A DNA stretch of 20,587 nucleotides from JBJKRW01 sp046704445 (GCA_046704445.1 JBJKRW010000043.1:1-20587); one strand, 5' to 3'. Shown: positions 7,417 to 13,299, numbered from the stretch's first letter. Numbers and translations are program-made. The notes: a model not told the origin generated them from the letters alone.

Positions 7417-8118
7417 ATGACAGATATTCCTATAAACATTATCAGCGAAGAAGCATTTGTCCCCCCACCTGAGGATGTAATAATTTCACAAGAGTTAATA
7501 AATCTATTAGAAGAACGAACTAGGCTATCTCAAAATGATGAATCCTTGGTTTATTTATTGGGAAAGAGTGGTTATGCCGATACGATAGTGGAAGTTGGCA
7601 CAAGAATTAATGGAAAAGTATATATAAACGATGATAGTGACATAATTGAAAAACTAAAACCCTTTTTTCGGCAAGGGTATAAAATACATGCAGATTACCA
7701 TAATCATCCAAAAACAACGATTGATCAATACAAGGCAAAAGGTATGCCTGTGGGAGCAGCAACATCACCCTCTACAACTGATATTAATATTTCTGTTACA
7801 GACCGTCAAAAAAAATTAGGTCAGCGGCATCCACGCATAATTGGTATATATGATGATTCAACAAGTTCGGTAATCATGTCCGCGTTTCATATTTTTAAAC
7901 CTGCACCATTTGATCCTTTAACTCTAGCGCCTTTTGAATTTGAAGGACCTATTCAAAGACCTGAAATAGGGAAAAAAACCAAATTAGGCGTTACTCTTTT
8001 ACCTGTTGCATTTACCGATCCTCAGAAATTAATTCAAATGGAATATATACAACCTGTAGATATAAAAATTCCTACGCTGAATCCTAAAATCTCAGTGATT
8101 AAACCAAGCCCTTTATAA
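7417..8118 (+). CDS. Cassette 3 cargo: JAB/MPN (JAMM) metallopeptidase-like protein
   Basis: 233 aa from the ATG at 7417. The JAMM zinc signature is visible: H95-N-H97-P in DYHNHPK and S119-x-x-D122 in SPSTTDI, with E59 in IVEVGTRI as the candidate catalytic Glu. The gap from the second His to the Ser is longer (~22 residues) than the usual ~7, because of an insert TTIDQYKAKGMPVGAAT. Strands RIIGIYDD and VIMSAFHIF complete the fold. The family contains isopeptidases and other peptidases acting on ubiquitin-like tags or peptide-type linkages. The target here is unknown and no ubiquitin-like partner is seen in the window. N-terminus (residues 1-20) is acidic and Pro-rich; the C-terminal ~65 residues are Pro-rich and unassigned. 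Confidence 0.7.
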   Translation: MTDIPINIISEEAFVPPPEDVIISQELINLLEERTRLSQNDESLVYLLGKSGYADTIVEVGTRINGKVYINDDSDIIEKLKPFFRQGYKIHADYHNHPKTTIDQYKAKGMPVGAATSPSTTDINISVTDRQKKLGQRHPRIIGIYDDSTSSVIMSAFHIFKPAPFDPLTLAPFEFEGPIQRPEIGKKTKLGVTLLPVAFTDPQKLIQMEYIQPVDIKIPTLNPKISVIKPSPL

Positions 8119-8145
8119 TAAGAAGGTATTTAAAAACATCCTCTC

Positions 8146-8158
8146 ATAACAAAGTTAA
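8146..8158. repeat. Array dyad 3 (decayed)
   Basis: ATAACAAAGTTAA keeps the right half of the consensus (ATAACAA then TAA) and a TAAC/GTTA inverted repeat. The left arm is lost. It lies 28 nt after the cassette 3 cargo stop and just before GTGTGGAC. Confidence 0.4.
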
Positions 8159-8160
8159 GT

Positions 8161-8274
8161 GTGGACAAGCTCCAAAATAATTTGAACCAGCTGGAAGCCT
8201 ATATCTTCAAATGGTATAACGTGCTCAAATCCAGCCACAGTATCAATAGTTATTTATCACAGGGTAGTATTTGA
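8161..8274 (+). CDS. Array microprotein, copy 3 (37 aa)
   Basis: GTG-started frame of 37 codons beginning VDKLQNNLNQLEAYIFKWYN and ending SYLSQGSI. It is three codons longer than the copies at 7295 and 9092. The length difference is a multiple of three and the conserved LS-x-x-x-I end is kept in frame, as expected for a translated sequence. Shared residues with the other copies are D2, K3, N6, L8, N9, Y14, I15, W18 and Y19. No SD, signal peptide or known domain is seen. Confidence 0.55.
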   Translation: MDKLQNNLNQLEAYIFKWYNVLKSSHSINSYLSQGSI

Positions 8275-8290
8275 ACTAATATATCTGTGT

Positions 8291-8296
8291 TAAAAT
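8291..8296 (+). promoter_or_regulatory. -10 box (TAAAAT) of cassette 4 cargo
   Basis: TAAAAT (5/6 match) ends 6 nt before the ATG at 8303. Confidence 0.45.
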
Positions 8297-8302
8297 AATT
8301 CA

Positions 8303-9055
8303 ATGCAAGACCATCAAGAACCTCTAGGAATAAGAACGCAGAGTGCTGAACCAACGATTCCTCAAAATATCTATATCAATCTACAACCTCGGTTTGCTTC
8401 CTTACCTATTACTGCGCCTCATTTAAGAGTGAATCTTCCCGAAAATCCGACTTTACAACCTCAACCTAATATGGTTGTTATTAAACTAAGAAACAACGGT
8501 AGATTAAAAGTAAATCAATTTGAACCAAAACAGTTAGATGGCAATGATTGGAATCAAGCCACTGAAATCGAAAGTATGGAATGGCAAGGAAAGGTTTATT
8601 CAGGAGCGGAATTATTAGCAAAAAGGCAACAACTATTGGAACTGTATTTTGAAACAATGCTTGGCGGGAAAGAAACAGTGGCTCGATTAAGACAAGCTAA
8701 TGAAGCTAGCGGTTTAACAGAAGGCAGCTATCTTTATAGAGCGGTAGACCAGTACGAATTACGAAGATTAGAGAAAGATGGTTATAAAGAGGTGTCGTTT
8801 CTTGACCCGTCAGCAAACTTTGAAAATGAAGAGATGTATAACGGTAATCAATCGCAAGTTAAACATTATGCTTCTCAAACTGAACAATATTCGGGAAAAA
8901 TTATTCGATGGAAAATTGAACATCCTTTGTTATATCGTAAAGCAGGATTAAATCCGCCTCGAGTGCAACCGATGTTTTCGCACTATTTACCTCAAGCTAT
9001 TGAAGTCTCAAATGATGGGGGTAAGACTTTTTCTTCTATGCCAGTACCCAAATAA
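8303..9055 (+). CDS. Cassette 4 cargo: hypothetical, possible ADP-ribosyltransferase-like fold
   Basis: 250 aa, soluble. The first ~70 residues are Pro/Gln/Asn-rich and probably extended. The C-terminal ~115 residues start with GSYLYRAVDQYELRRLEKDGYKEV, where R146 in a hydrophobic strand is followed by a short helix, then FLDPSANFENEEMY, QVKHYASQTEQYSGKIIRWKIEHP and a last strand AIEVSNDGGKTF. An Arg-containing first strand, a central aromatic/Ser region and a late Glu are the general order of the R-S-E class of ADP-ribosyltransferases, but this is a fold guess without a firm catalytic triad. Context supports an effector-like role only weakly. The start at 8303 fits the -10 box at 6 nt. Confidence 0.6.
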   Translation: MQDHQEPLGIRTQSAEPTIPQNIYINLQPRFASLPITAPHLRVNLPENPTLQPQPNMVVIKLRNNGRLKVNQFEPKQLDGNDWNQATEIESMEWQGKVYSGAELLAKRQQLLELYFETMLGGKETVARLRQANEASGLTEGSYLYRAVDQYELRRLEKDGYKEVSFLDPSANFENEEMYNGNQSQVKHYASQTEQYSGKIIRWKIEHPLLYRKAGLNPPRVQPMFSHYLPQAIEVSNDGGKTFSSMPVPK

Positions 9056-9059
9056 TAAA

Positions 9060-9083
9060 TATAGATGGCTGTAACAATCTATA
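9060..9083. repeat. Array dyad 4
   Basis: TATAGAT (9060-9066) pairs with ATCTATA (9077-9083), a perfect 7-bp stem. The 20-nt core at 9062-9081 keeps the consensus right half GTAACAATCTA. The outer bases differ from other copies on both arms together (TATAGAT/ATCTATA versus TTAGATT/AATCTAA), so pairing is preserved. Confidence 0.65.
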
Positions 9084-9091
9084 TCTTGTGG

Positions 9092-9196
9092 GTGGACAAG
9101 ATTGAAAATAGTTTGAACCGAATTGAAGAGTATATTTGGCGATGGTATCCTCTGCTTCGTAACCTGAATCTATCTTTATCACATGGCGGTATTTAA
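9092..9196 (+). CDS. Array microprotein, copy 4 (34 aa)
   Basis: GTG-started frame of 34 codons beginning VDKIENSLNRIEEYIWRWYP and ending LRNLNLSLSHGGI. The C-terminal part is nearly identical to the copy at 7295 at protein level while differing at silent positions. Helix-forming, with alternating charged and aromatic residues and a net charge near neutral. Its stop TAA overlaps a stretch, TTTATCACATG through TATTTAA, that is conserved at base level in all copies and contains a TTATCA (9176-9181) placed 17 nt before the cargo -10 box, so the end of the microORF may double as a -35 element. Confidence 0.55.
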   Translation: MDKIENSLNRIEEYIWRWYPLLRNLNLSLSHGGI

Positions 9197-9204
9197 ACTA
9201 TAAT
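9176..9204 (+). promoter_or_regulatory. Promoter of cassette 5 cargo (TTATCA, 17 nt, TATAAT)
   Basis: TATAAT (9199-9204) ends 6 nt before the ATG at 9211. TTATCA (9176-9181) is a 4/6 match to TTGACA at the ideal 17-nt spacing and lies inside the end of the microORF. Confidence 0.55.
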
Positions 9205-9210
9205 GTATCC

Positions 9211-10485
9211 ATGTTAGACAGTGATCCAATTCCGAACCGTGGCCCTAAAGAGATTGCGTTTACTCCGTTACCATTTACTTATATTCAAACAAATGATCGT
9301 TCAAAAGCAGAGATAGTGGATTTTGGATATGCGTTTCAAATGGGCAATCAATCGCAAAAGGTACGGACAATGGAAGAAGTGTTAACGACTGTAAAACGGA
9401 AGAAAGAGAATAAACACTGGTACACAAATGCAGACTGGAGAATGAAAGGGATTCCTCAAGAACAAATCGAGATTCAAATTGACGGAAAAACCATTACGGT
9501 TTTCAACTATAATCAAGAAACGCCTTTTACAGATGAACATATGGCGAAAGCTGTTACTATTTTACAAAAAATGGCCTCAAGCTTTCCGCAGATTTTAGAC
9601 GAAACCAGATGGATATTGATTGATAATTTGTCAGAACTCAGTGCGTTTGGTGATCCAGACAAATATTCAGTCAGTGGAACCTGTATGAGACAGTGGAACG
9701 CATTTAGGATGTACCCTCGAGGAATGAGTTTCGCACCTCATAGAATAGAAACATCTACCAACTTTGAAGGAACTCTAGGACATGAATTATCTCATCTTTT
9801 AGAAAAAGAGTTTGTAGCAGAATGGAGTGAAAAATTTAGCTGGGGGTATTGTGGAGATTATCCAGATGAATGGGAAGCGAGACCATCTCCAGATGGTAAA
9901 AGTACTAAATTTTATAATAAAAAAACTGGCGAGATGGTTCCAAATTTTCAATTTCCAAATGAACCAGAACAGTGTGTGAATTATTACGCTAAAATCAATA
10001 TGGGTGAAGATATTGCCGAAAGTATAGCTTGTTATCTGCTAGATCCAGAGAGATTAAAAAGAATTTCACCTGCTAAATTCGAAATAATTAGCAAACATGA
10101 CCAAAAATTAAACCTTCCTACTTCCAAAACACTTCGGGTTGCTAAAGAAGAGATAAATATTCCTCAACCACAACCAGAAACCGTTTACTATTACATCGTG
10201 CAACCTGACAAAAAACCAATTCAACTTCCTTCACCTCAAGAATTATCCAGTTTGCCCTCCGAGAGATTGGAAAGGATTTTGATAGATATTATTAAAGAAC
10301 AAATGGAAACAATAAACGACACAGGAGAAAAAGTGGATACGAGAAGAAAAGAGCTTGCAGAAATTGAGCAAATTATTCTTAATAAGCTGCCTTCTCAAAA
10401 AACCGAACCATCCAAACCCGACAGAATAACAAAACTCCTTATCGAAAGTAATCAAAGAAAAATTGAAGGTGGAACGATAAAATAG
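9211..10485 (+). CDS. Cassette 5 cargo: HExxH zinc metallopeptidase-like protein
   Basis: 424-aa protein with a gluzincin-type zinc site. H191-E-L-S-H195 lies in FEGTLGHELSHLLEKEF, and EDIAESIACYLLDPERL (residues 266-282) downstream supplies a candidate third ligand, E266 or E270, in the E-x-x-A-E-x-x-A-x-Y pattern common to such peptidases. A Cys at ~162 (SGTCMRQWNAF) precedes the site. The region before it (residues 60-150) is mixed alpha/beta. The C-terminal ~110 residues are Pro/Gln-rich, then a charged helical tail likely to form a coiled coil. No signal peptide or TM is visible, so it would act in the cytoplasm unless exported by an unknown route. Substrate is unknown. Confidence 0.7.
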   Translation: MLDSDPIPNRGPKEIAFTPLPFTYIQTNDRSKAEIVDFGYAFQMGNQSQKVRTMEEVLTTVKRKKENKHWYTNADWRMKGIPQEQIEIQIDGKTITVFNYNQETPFTDEHMAKAVTILQKMASSFPQILDETRWILIDNLSELSAFGDPDKYSVSGTCMRQWNAFRMYPRGMSFAPHRIETSTNFEGTLGHELSHLLEKEFVAEWSEKFSWGYCGDYPDEWEARPSPDGKSTKFYNKKTGEMVPNFQFPNEPEQCVNYYAKINMGEDIAESIACYLLDPERLKRISPAKFEIISKHDQKLNLPTSKTLRVAKEEINIPQPQPETVYYYIVQPDKKPIQLPSPQELSSLPSERLERILIDIIKEQMETINDTGEKVDTRRKELAEIEQIILNKLPSQKTEPSKPDRITKLLIESNQRKIEGGTIK

Positions 10486-10502
10486 ACTGTTATAGTAATC
10501 TA
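10483..10502. repeat. Array dyad 5
   Basis: TAGACTGTTATAGTAATCTA matches the 20-nt consensus at 17 positions, with perfect TAGA/TCTA ends. It overlaps the cassette 5 cargo stop codon and ends 4 nt before the microORF ATG. Confidence 0.65.
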
Positions 10503-10506
10503 AAAT

Positions 10507-10587
10507 ATGGACAGGATCGAAAATAATTTGAACCGAATTGAAAAGTATGTATTCCATTGGTTTAATCGATTGCAACAAGTGAGTTAG
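10507..10587 (+). CDS. Array microprotein, copy 5 (26 aa, shortened)
   Basis: ATG-started frame encoding MDRIENNLNRIEKYVFHWFN then RLQQVS and a TAG. The first 20 residues match the family closely. The C-terminal part is lost from the frame, although the DNA downstream still carries the family's end (TTTATATCACATAGTAGTATTTAA at 10610-10631 in a different frame after small indels). This is either a shorter functional variant or a recently damaged copy. Confidence 0.45.
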   Translation: MDRIENNLNRIEKYVFHWFNRLQQVS

Positions 10588-10638
10588 CTTCAATATAAAT
10601 CTTCATCTTTATATCACATAGTAGTATTTAACATTTTA

Positions 10639-10644
10639 TATAAT
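10639..10644 (+). promoter_or_regulatory. -10 box (TATAAT) of cassette 6 cargo
   Basis: TATAAT lies 9 nt before the ATG at 10654, slightly further than in most genes here, so a leader of a few nt is possible. Confidence 0.45.
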
Positions 10645-10653
10645 AAATCGTGT

Positions 10654-11691
10654 ATGAATAGGCTTAGAACTACCATTTATACTAAAACGCTGACAAGGGA
10701 TTTTTCATTACCATGGATACAAATATGGTATAAAGGTGAGGCAAAAAATCCAAAGCCTTGGAATAATCAATATAATCAATCTTTTCCATACCTTGTATTT
10801 ATAAGAAGAGACGATACTGTAACAAGTTATTACGATCCGACAGGCCTACGTTGGCAACGTTGGTCATGTTTATCAGAGATTAAGAAAAACGGCGGGTTTC
10901 AAAACGTTATCATCTCTCATATAAAAGAACATCTTGCAGGCATTAATGTTTTACTAAAAAAACATATTGTGAAACAAAAGGATGAATTACTATATTTATT
11001 TGATCTTTTCAAAAAAGCATATCCGTGGTTTCAAGCAATGTGGGACGCAACCTCCGATGATAAATTAGCGGCATTTGTTGATATTTCGATCATAAGAGCG
11101 TTTAGAGCATCGATTGAGACTTTCAATGATGACTTGGATAATACGATAAATCAATCGTTAAGAGAAATATTCCCAGCTATTGCTGATTTTACCCATGTTC
11201 TTACTATTCAAGAGATCAAATCGGGCAATTTACCTACAATATTAGTATTACAAAAAAGGGATCAGGGTTTTATATACACGGATGAACGGTTATTCGAAAT
11301 ACAAGACTTAGAAGCAATAGAAAAAAAATATAACATTGAACTGGAGAAAGAAAACATAATAAAGATATCTATCATTAAAGGAGACGTTGCATCGCAAGGT
11401 AAAACTAAAGGTATTGTAAGACGGATTATGGGTCTACGGAACATAAAGGATTTTAAAGAAGGAGAAATATTAGTGACACCAATGACTATGCCAGATTTTC
11501 TACCAGCTATGAAGAAAGCAGCTGCTTTTATTACCGATGAAGGAGGAATAATTTGTCATGCGGCAATTTTAGCAAGAGAGTTAAAAAAACCTTGTATTGT
11601 TGGCACGAAGATTGCTACAAGCGTACTTAAAAATGGGGATATTGTTGAAATTGACGCAATAAAAGGAGTAATCAAAATCTTGGATAAATAA
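10654..11691 (+). CDS. Cassette 6 cargo: protein with C-terminal PEP-utilising mobile (phosphohistidine) domain
   Basis: 345 aa. The C-terminal ~100 residues are a clear PEP-utilising enzyme mobile (swivelling) domain: GDVASQGKTKGIVRRI, then GEILVTPMTMPDFLPAMKKA, then FITDEGGIICHAAILAREL with H302 as the phosphohistidine, then KPCIVGT and a final GDIVEIDAIKGVIKIL. In PEP synthase and PPDK this domain carries phosphate between an ATP-grasp domain and a PEP/pyruvate domain; neither is present. The N-terminal ~240 residues (RDFSLPWIQIWYKGE onward) are helical and of unknown function; proteins of this layout without the other domains occur in uncultured bacteria, from memory. It is the cassette next to ssrA and is convergent with it. 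Confidence 0.75.
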   Translation: MNRLRTTIYTKTLTRDFSLPWIQIWYKGEAKNPKPWNNQYNQSFPYLVFIRRDDTVTSYYDPTGLRWQRWSCLSEIKKNGGFQNVIISHIKEHLAGINVLLKKHIVKQKDELLYLFDLFKKAYPWFQAMWDATSDDKLAAFVDISIIRAFRASIETFNDDLDNTINQSLREIFPAIADFTHVLTIQEIKSGNLPTILVLQKRDQGFIYTDERLFEIQDLEAIEKKYNIELEKENIIKISIIKGDVASQGKTKGIVRRIMGLRNIKDFKEGEILVTPMTMPDFLPAMKKAAAFITDEGGIICHAAILARELKKPCIVGTKIATSVLKNGDIVEIDAIKGVIKILDK

Positions 11692-11713
11692 TTAGATTGT
11701 TTTGAAAATCTAA
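11692..11713. repeat. Array dyad 6, adjoining the ssrA 3' end
   Basis: TTAGATT (11692-11698) pairs with AATCTAA (11707-11713) around an 8-nt loop. It begins right after the stop of the cassette 6 cargo and ends 4 nt before the tmRNA gene. Read on the minus strand, the hairpin is followed by TTATTTAT and could act as a weak terminator for tmRNA as well as for the plus-strand gene. Confidence 0.65.
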
Positions 11714-11717
11714 AGTG

Positions 11718-12106
11718 TGGAGATGCCGGGAGTTGAACCCGGGTCCGGGGAAACACCTTTAAAAATGTTTAGCGAGGGATAGAATATTTTTGACTCAATC
11801 CCGCCTACAAAAATAAACAAAAATCGGCGGGATGCCGGTTGAGGGTTTGTCGGACTTTCAGAACAACCGAAAACTTCTGATCATCCTATTCCGATTGGTT
11901 TATCCCTTATTTAAGTTGAATCGGACAAAACCTAAACAGAGGCTTTAGTTGTAGTACGCCGGCATTTGCTCGTAAGCAAAGGCCAATCGTCTACTGAAAA
12001 AAGCTGCTTGTGCCTGTTCAGCATCAGCTAATTTTTCCGTTTGACGGACAGGTCCGCCCTCACCATTTTTAAACGTGCGAATTCCTCGTCGAGTCCTATC
12101 ATCCCC
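11718..12106 (-). ncRNA. ssrA: Transfer-messenger RNA (tmRNA)
   Basis: The minus strand reads GGGGATGATAGGACTCGACG at the 5' end and CCGGGTTCAACTCCCGG then CATCTCC-A at the 3' end. The 7-nt GGGGATG pairs with CATCTCC (one G-U), and the T arm is a perfect 5-bp stem with TTCAACT loop. This is the tRNA-like domain of tmRNA, 389 nt total. CCA is not encoded (CAC follows the discriminator A). The tag frame likely starts near GCT at 12028 and ends at TAA 11945, giving ADAEQAQAAFF through AFAYEQMPAYYN (27 aa), longer than usual and without the common LAA end; the resume codon is not certain. Further pseudoknot-type inverted repeats lie in 11760-11940. smpB is immediately upstream on the same strand. 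Confidence 0.93.
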
Positions 12107-12109
12107 TTT

Positions 12110-12134
12110 AAAATTTCGACCGAGTCAAAATTTT
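12110..12134. other. Inverted repeat between smpB and ssrA
   Basis: On the minus strand AAAATTTTGA, loop CTCGG, TCGAAATTTT form a 10-bp stem with one mismatch, 3 nt upstream of the tmRNA 5' end. There is no T-run, so an RNA-processing hairpin in a smpB-ssrA transcript fits better than a terminator. Confidence 0.4.
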
Positions 12135-12158
12135 GAAGGGTAAACCCACCCAGTGAGT

Positions 12159-12608
12159 TCACCGTTTTATCCACTCCTTCGCTTCCCTTTTTTGTTCTCT
12201 TTCAATATCCCGTTTTTTCTCCAAGCGTTTTTTTTCGATCTCCTTCCGTCCCTTTACCAATGCCACTTCCAGCTTGATAAGACCTGCTTTATTATAGCAG
12301 GAAACAGGGGCTAAAGTCAATCTGTCGCCCGATTGAATTTTTGTTTTCAAGCGTATTAATTCTTTCTTATGCAAAAGCAGTTTTCTTGTTCTTTTTGAAT
12401 CATATCCCTGAGGTCTTGCGTACTGATATACGGGAATATCGGCATTCACCAAATAGGCCTCCGAGCCGATTATGCGTACAAAAGAGTCGCTTAAATTCAT
12501 GTGTCCCGCCTTAACCGATTTCACCTCCGCCCCAATTAAAAAAAATCCCGACTCAAACGACTCTATTTTGTTATACTCTCTGTGAAACTTTCGGTTAAAC
12601 ACTTTCAT
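12159..12608 (-). CDS. smpB: SsrA-binding protein SmpB
   Basis: 149 aa, the usual length. SmpB binds the tRNA-like end of tmRNA and brings it to stalled ribosomes for trans-translation. FNRKFHREYNKIESFESGFFLIGAEVKSVKAGHMNLSDSFVRI matches the conserved OB-fold start, and Y-x-x-x-x-RPQGYDSKRTRKLLLHKKE the central RKLLLHK motif. The C-terminal tail KGRKEIEKKRLEKKRDIEREQKREAKEW is the basic helix that enters the mRNA channel. It is 52 nt upstream of ssrA on the same strand, so the two partners are probably co-expressed. The start is supported by TACAAT ending 6 nt upstream. Confidence 0.95.
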   Translation of the reverse strand: MKVFNRKFHREYNKIESFESGFFLIGAEVKSVKAGHMNLSDSFVRIIGSEAYLVNADIPVYQYARPQGYDSKRTRKLLLHKKELIRLKTKIQSGDRLTLAPVSCYNKAGLIKLEVALVKGRKEIEKKRLEKKRDIEREQKREAKEWIKR

Positions 12609-12614
12609 GATAGT

Positions 12615-12620
12615 ATTGTA
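12615..12620 (-). promoter_or_regulatory. -10 box (TACAAT) of smpB
   Basis: TACAAT on the minus strand ends 6 nt before the ATG at 12608, suggesting leaderless smpB mRNA. Confidence 0.5.
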
Positions 12621-12672
12621 ACAGACTTGCGCTATAGAGATCCCTTAACTGGTACTCATATGTGTGATTTGC

Positions 12673-12678
12673 TACAAT
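12673..12678 (+). promoter_or_regulatory. Extended -10 box (TGCTACAAT)
   Basis: TACAAT with a TG one base upstream (extended -10) ends 6 nt before the ATG at 12685, deciding that start over the earlier in-frame ATG at 12664. Confidence 0.5.
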
Positions 12679-12684
12679 ATTTCC

Positions 12685-13299
12685 ATGCAGATCATCACCG
12701 ACCTTCAGCTTCACTCCAAATATTCCCGCGCAGTGTCACAGAAAATGGATCTTTTTGAAATTGCTGGCTGGTCTTCAAAAAAAGGAATTAACATTGTTGC
12801 GACCGGCGATTGGACTCATCCCCTGTGGTTCCGGCATATTCAGGAAAACTTAAAAGAAGTATCACAGGGAATATATACGCTCAAAAAAAAACCTCGGGAA
12901 CAGATCAATAACGTCAATTTTTTACTTTCTACGGAAATTTCGAGCATATATTCCCAGGACGGAAAAACGAGAAGGGTTCATAATCTGATCTTTTCGCCTT
13001 CATTACAAACATGCGAAAAAATAATCAGAGAGCTCCAGAGTCAAGGGGCAAAACTCATGTCCGACGGAAGACCTATTGTGGGAATATCCTCAAAAGATCT
13101 TCTTGAAATGGTGATGGAAATCGACGAAAACGCTTTGTTTATCCCTGCTCATGTGTGGACGCCCTGGTTCTCATTATACGGTTCTAAGTCCGGATTCGAT
13201 TCTATCGAAGAATGTTTTGGAGTGGAAAACGCAAAACATATTTACGCGATAGAAACCGGATTGAGTTCGGATCCGATAATGAACTGGCAAATAGAGTAA
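12685..13299 (+). CDS. EndoQ-family PHP-domain protein, N-terminal part (interrupted by TAA)
   Basis: 204 aa that form the first half of a PHP-fold protein of the endonuclease Q family (TIGR00375-type), which nicks DNA at deaminated bases in archaea and some bacteria. Family landmarks are DLQLHSKYSRA at residues 6-16, VATGDWTHP, LLSTEISSIYS, and IPAHVWTPWFSLYGSKSGFDSIEECFG. The first metal-binding HxH appears as Q8-L-H10, so one usual His is Gln. The reading frame is broken at TAA 13297-13299, directly after MNWQIE. The same frame then continues with LDNRSIISSSDAHSGPKIGREA, the expected next segment of the family. Without readthrough this product lacks the last metal ligands and the zinc finger. 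Confidence 0.75.
   Translation: MQIITDLQLHSKYSRAVSQKMDLFEIAGWSSKKGINIVATGDWTHPLWFRHIQENLKEVSQGIYTLKKKPREQINNVNFLLSTEISSIYSQDGKTRRVHNLIFSPSLQTCEKIIRELQSQGAKLMSDGRPIVGISSKDLLEMVMEIDENALFIPAHVWTPWFSLYGSKSGFDSIEECFGVENAKHIYAIETGLSSDPIMNWQIE

Larger units (their letters stand above)
5113..11721 (+). mobile_element. Integron-like cassette array of six genes abutting ssrA
   Basis: Six cargo genes, all on the plus strand, are separated by a recurrent module: a 20-bp dyad immediately after each stop, then a TGTGGAC-type core that starts a microORF, then a -10 box and the next gene. Dyads lie at 5113, 6176, 7278, 8146, 9060, 10483 and 11692. Unit boundaries taken at the microORF starts are 5149, 6208, 7295, 8161, 9092 and 10507, so units are ~0.87-1.4 kb. 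The last dyad is followed by TGTGGA, which is the 3' end of the minus-strand tmRNA gene. The region is AT-richer than its flanks by eye. No integrase, transposase or classical attC motif is visible, so mobility is inferred from the layout only. Confidence 0.55.

Noticed and set aside
5113..11713. CRISPR array
   Set aside because: Repeats are 20-nt dyads ~0.9-1.4 kb apart with genes between, not short regular spacers, and no cas genes are present.
5113..11713. Classical integron with attC sites
   Set aside because: No RYYYAAC and GTTRRRY box pairs are seen, cassettes have their own promoters, and no intI is in the window. I therefore describe it only as integron-like.
13297..13299. Reassigned stop codon
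   Set aside because: The CPR code change known to me is UGA to Gly. Here the stop is TAA, which terminates many other genes in the window.
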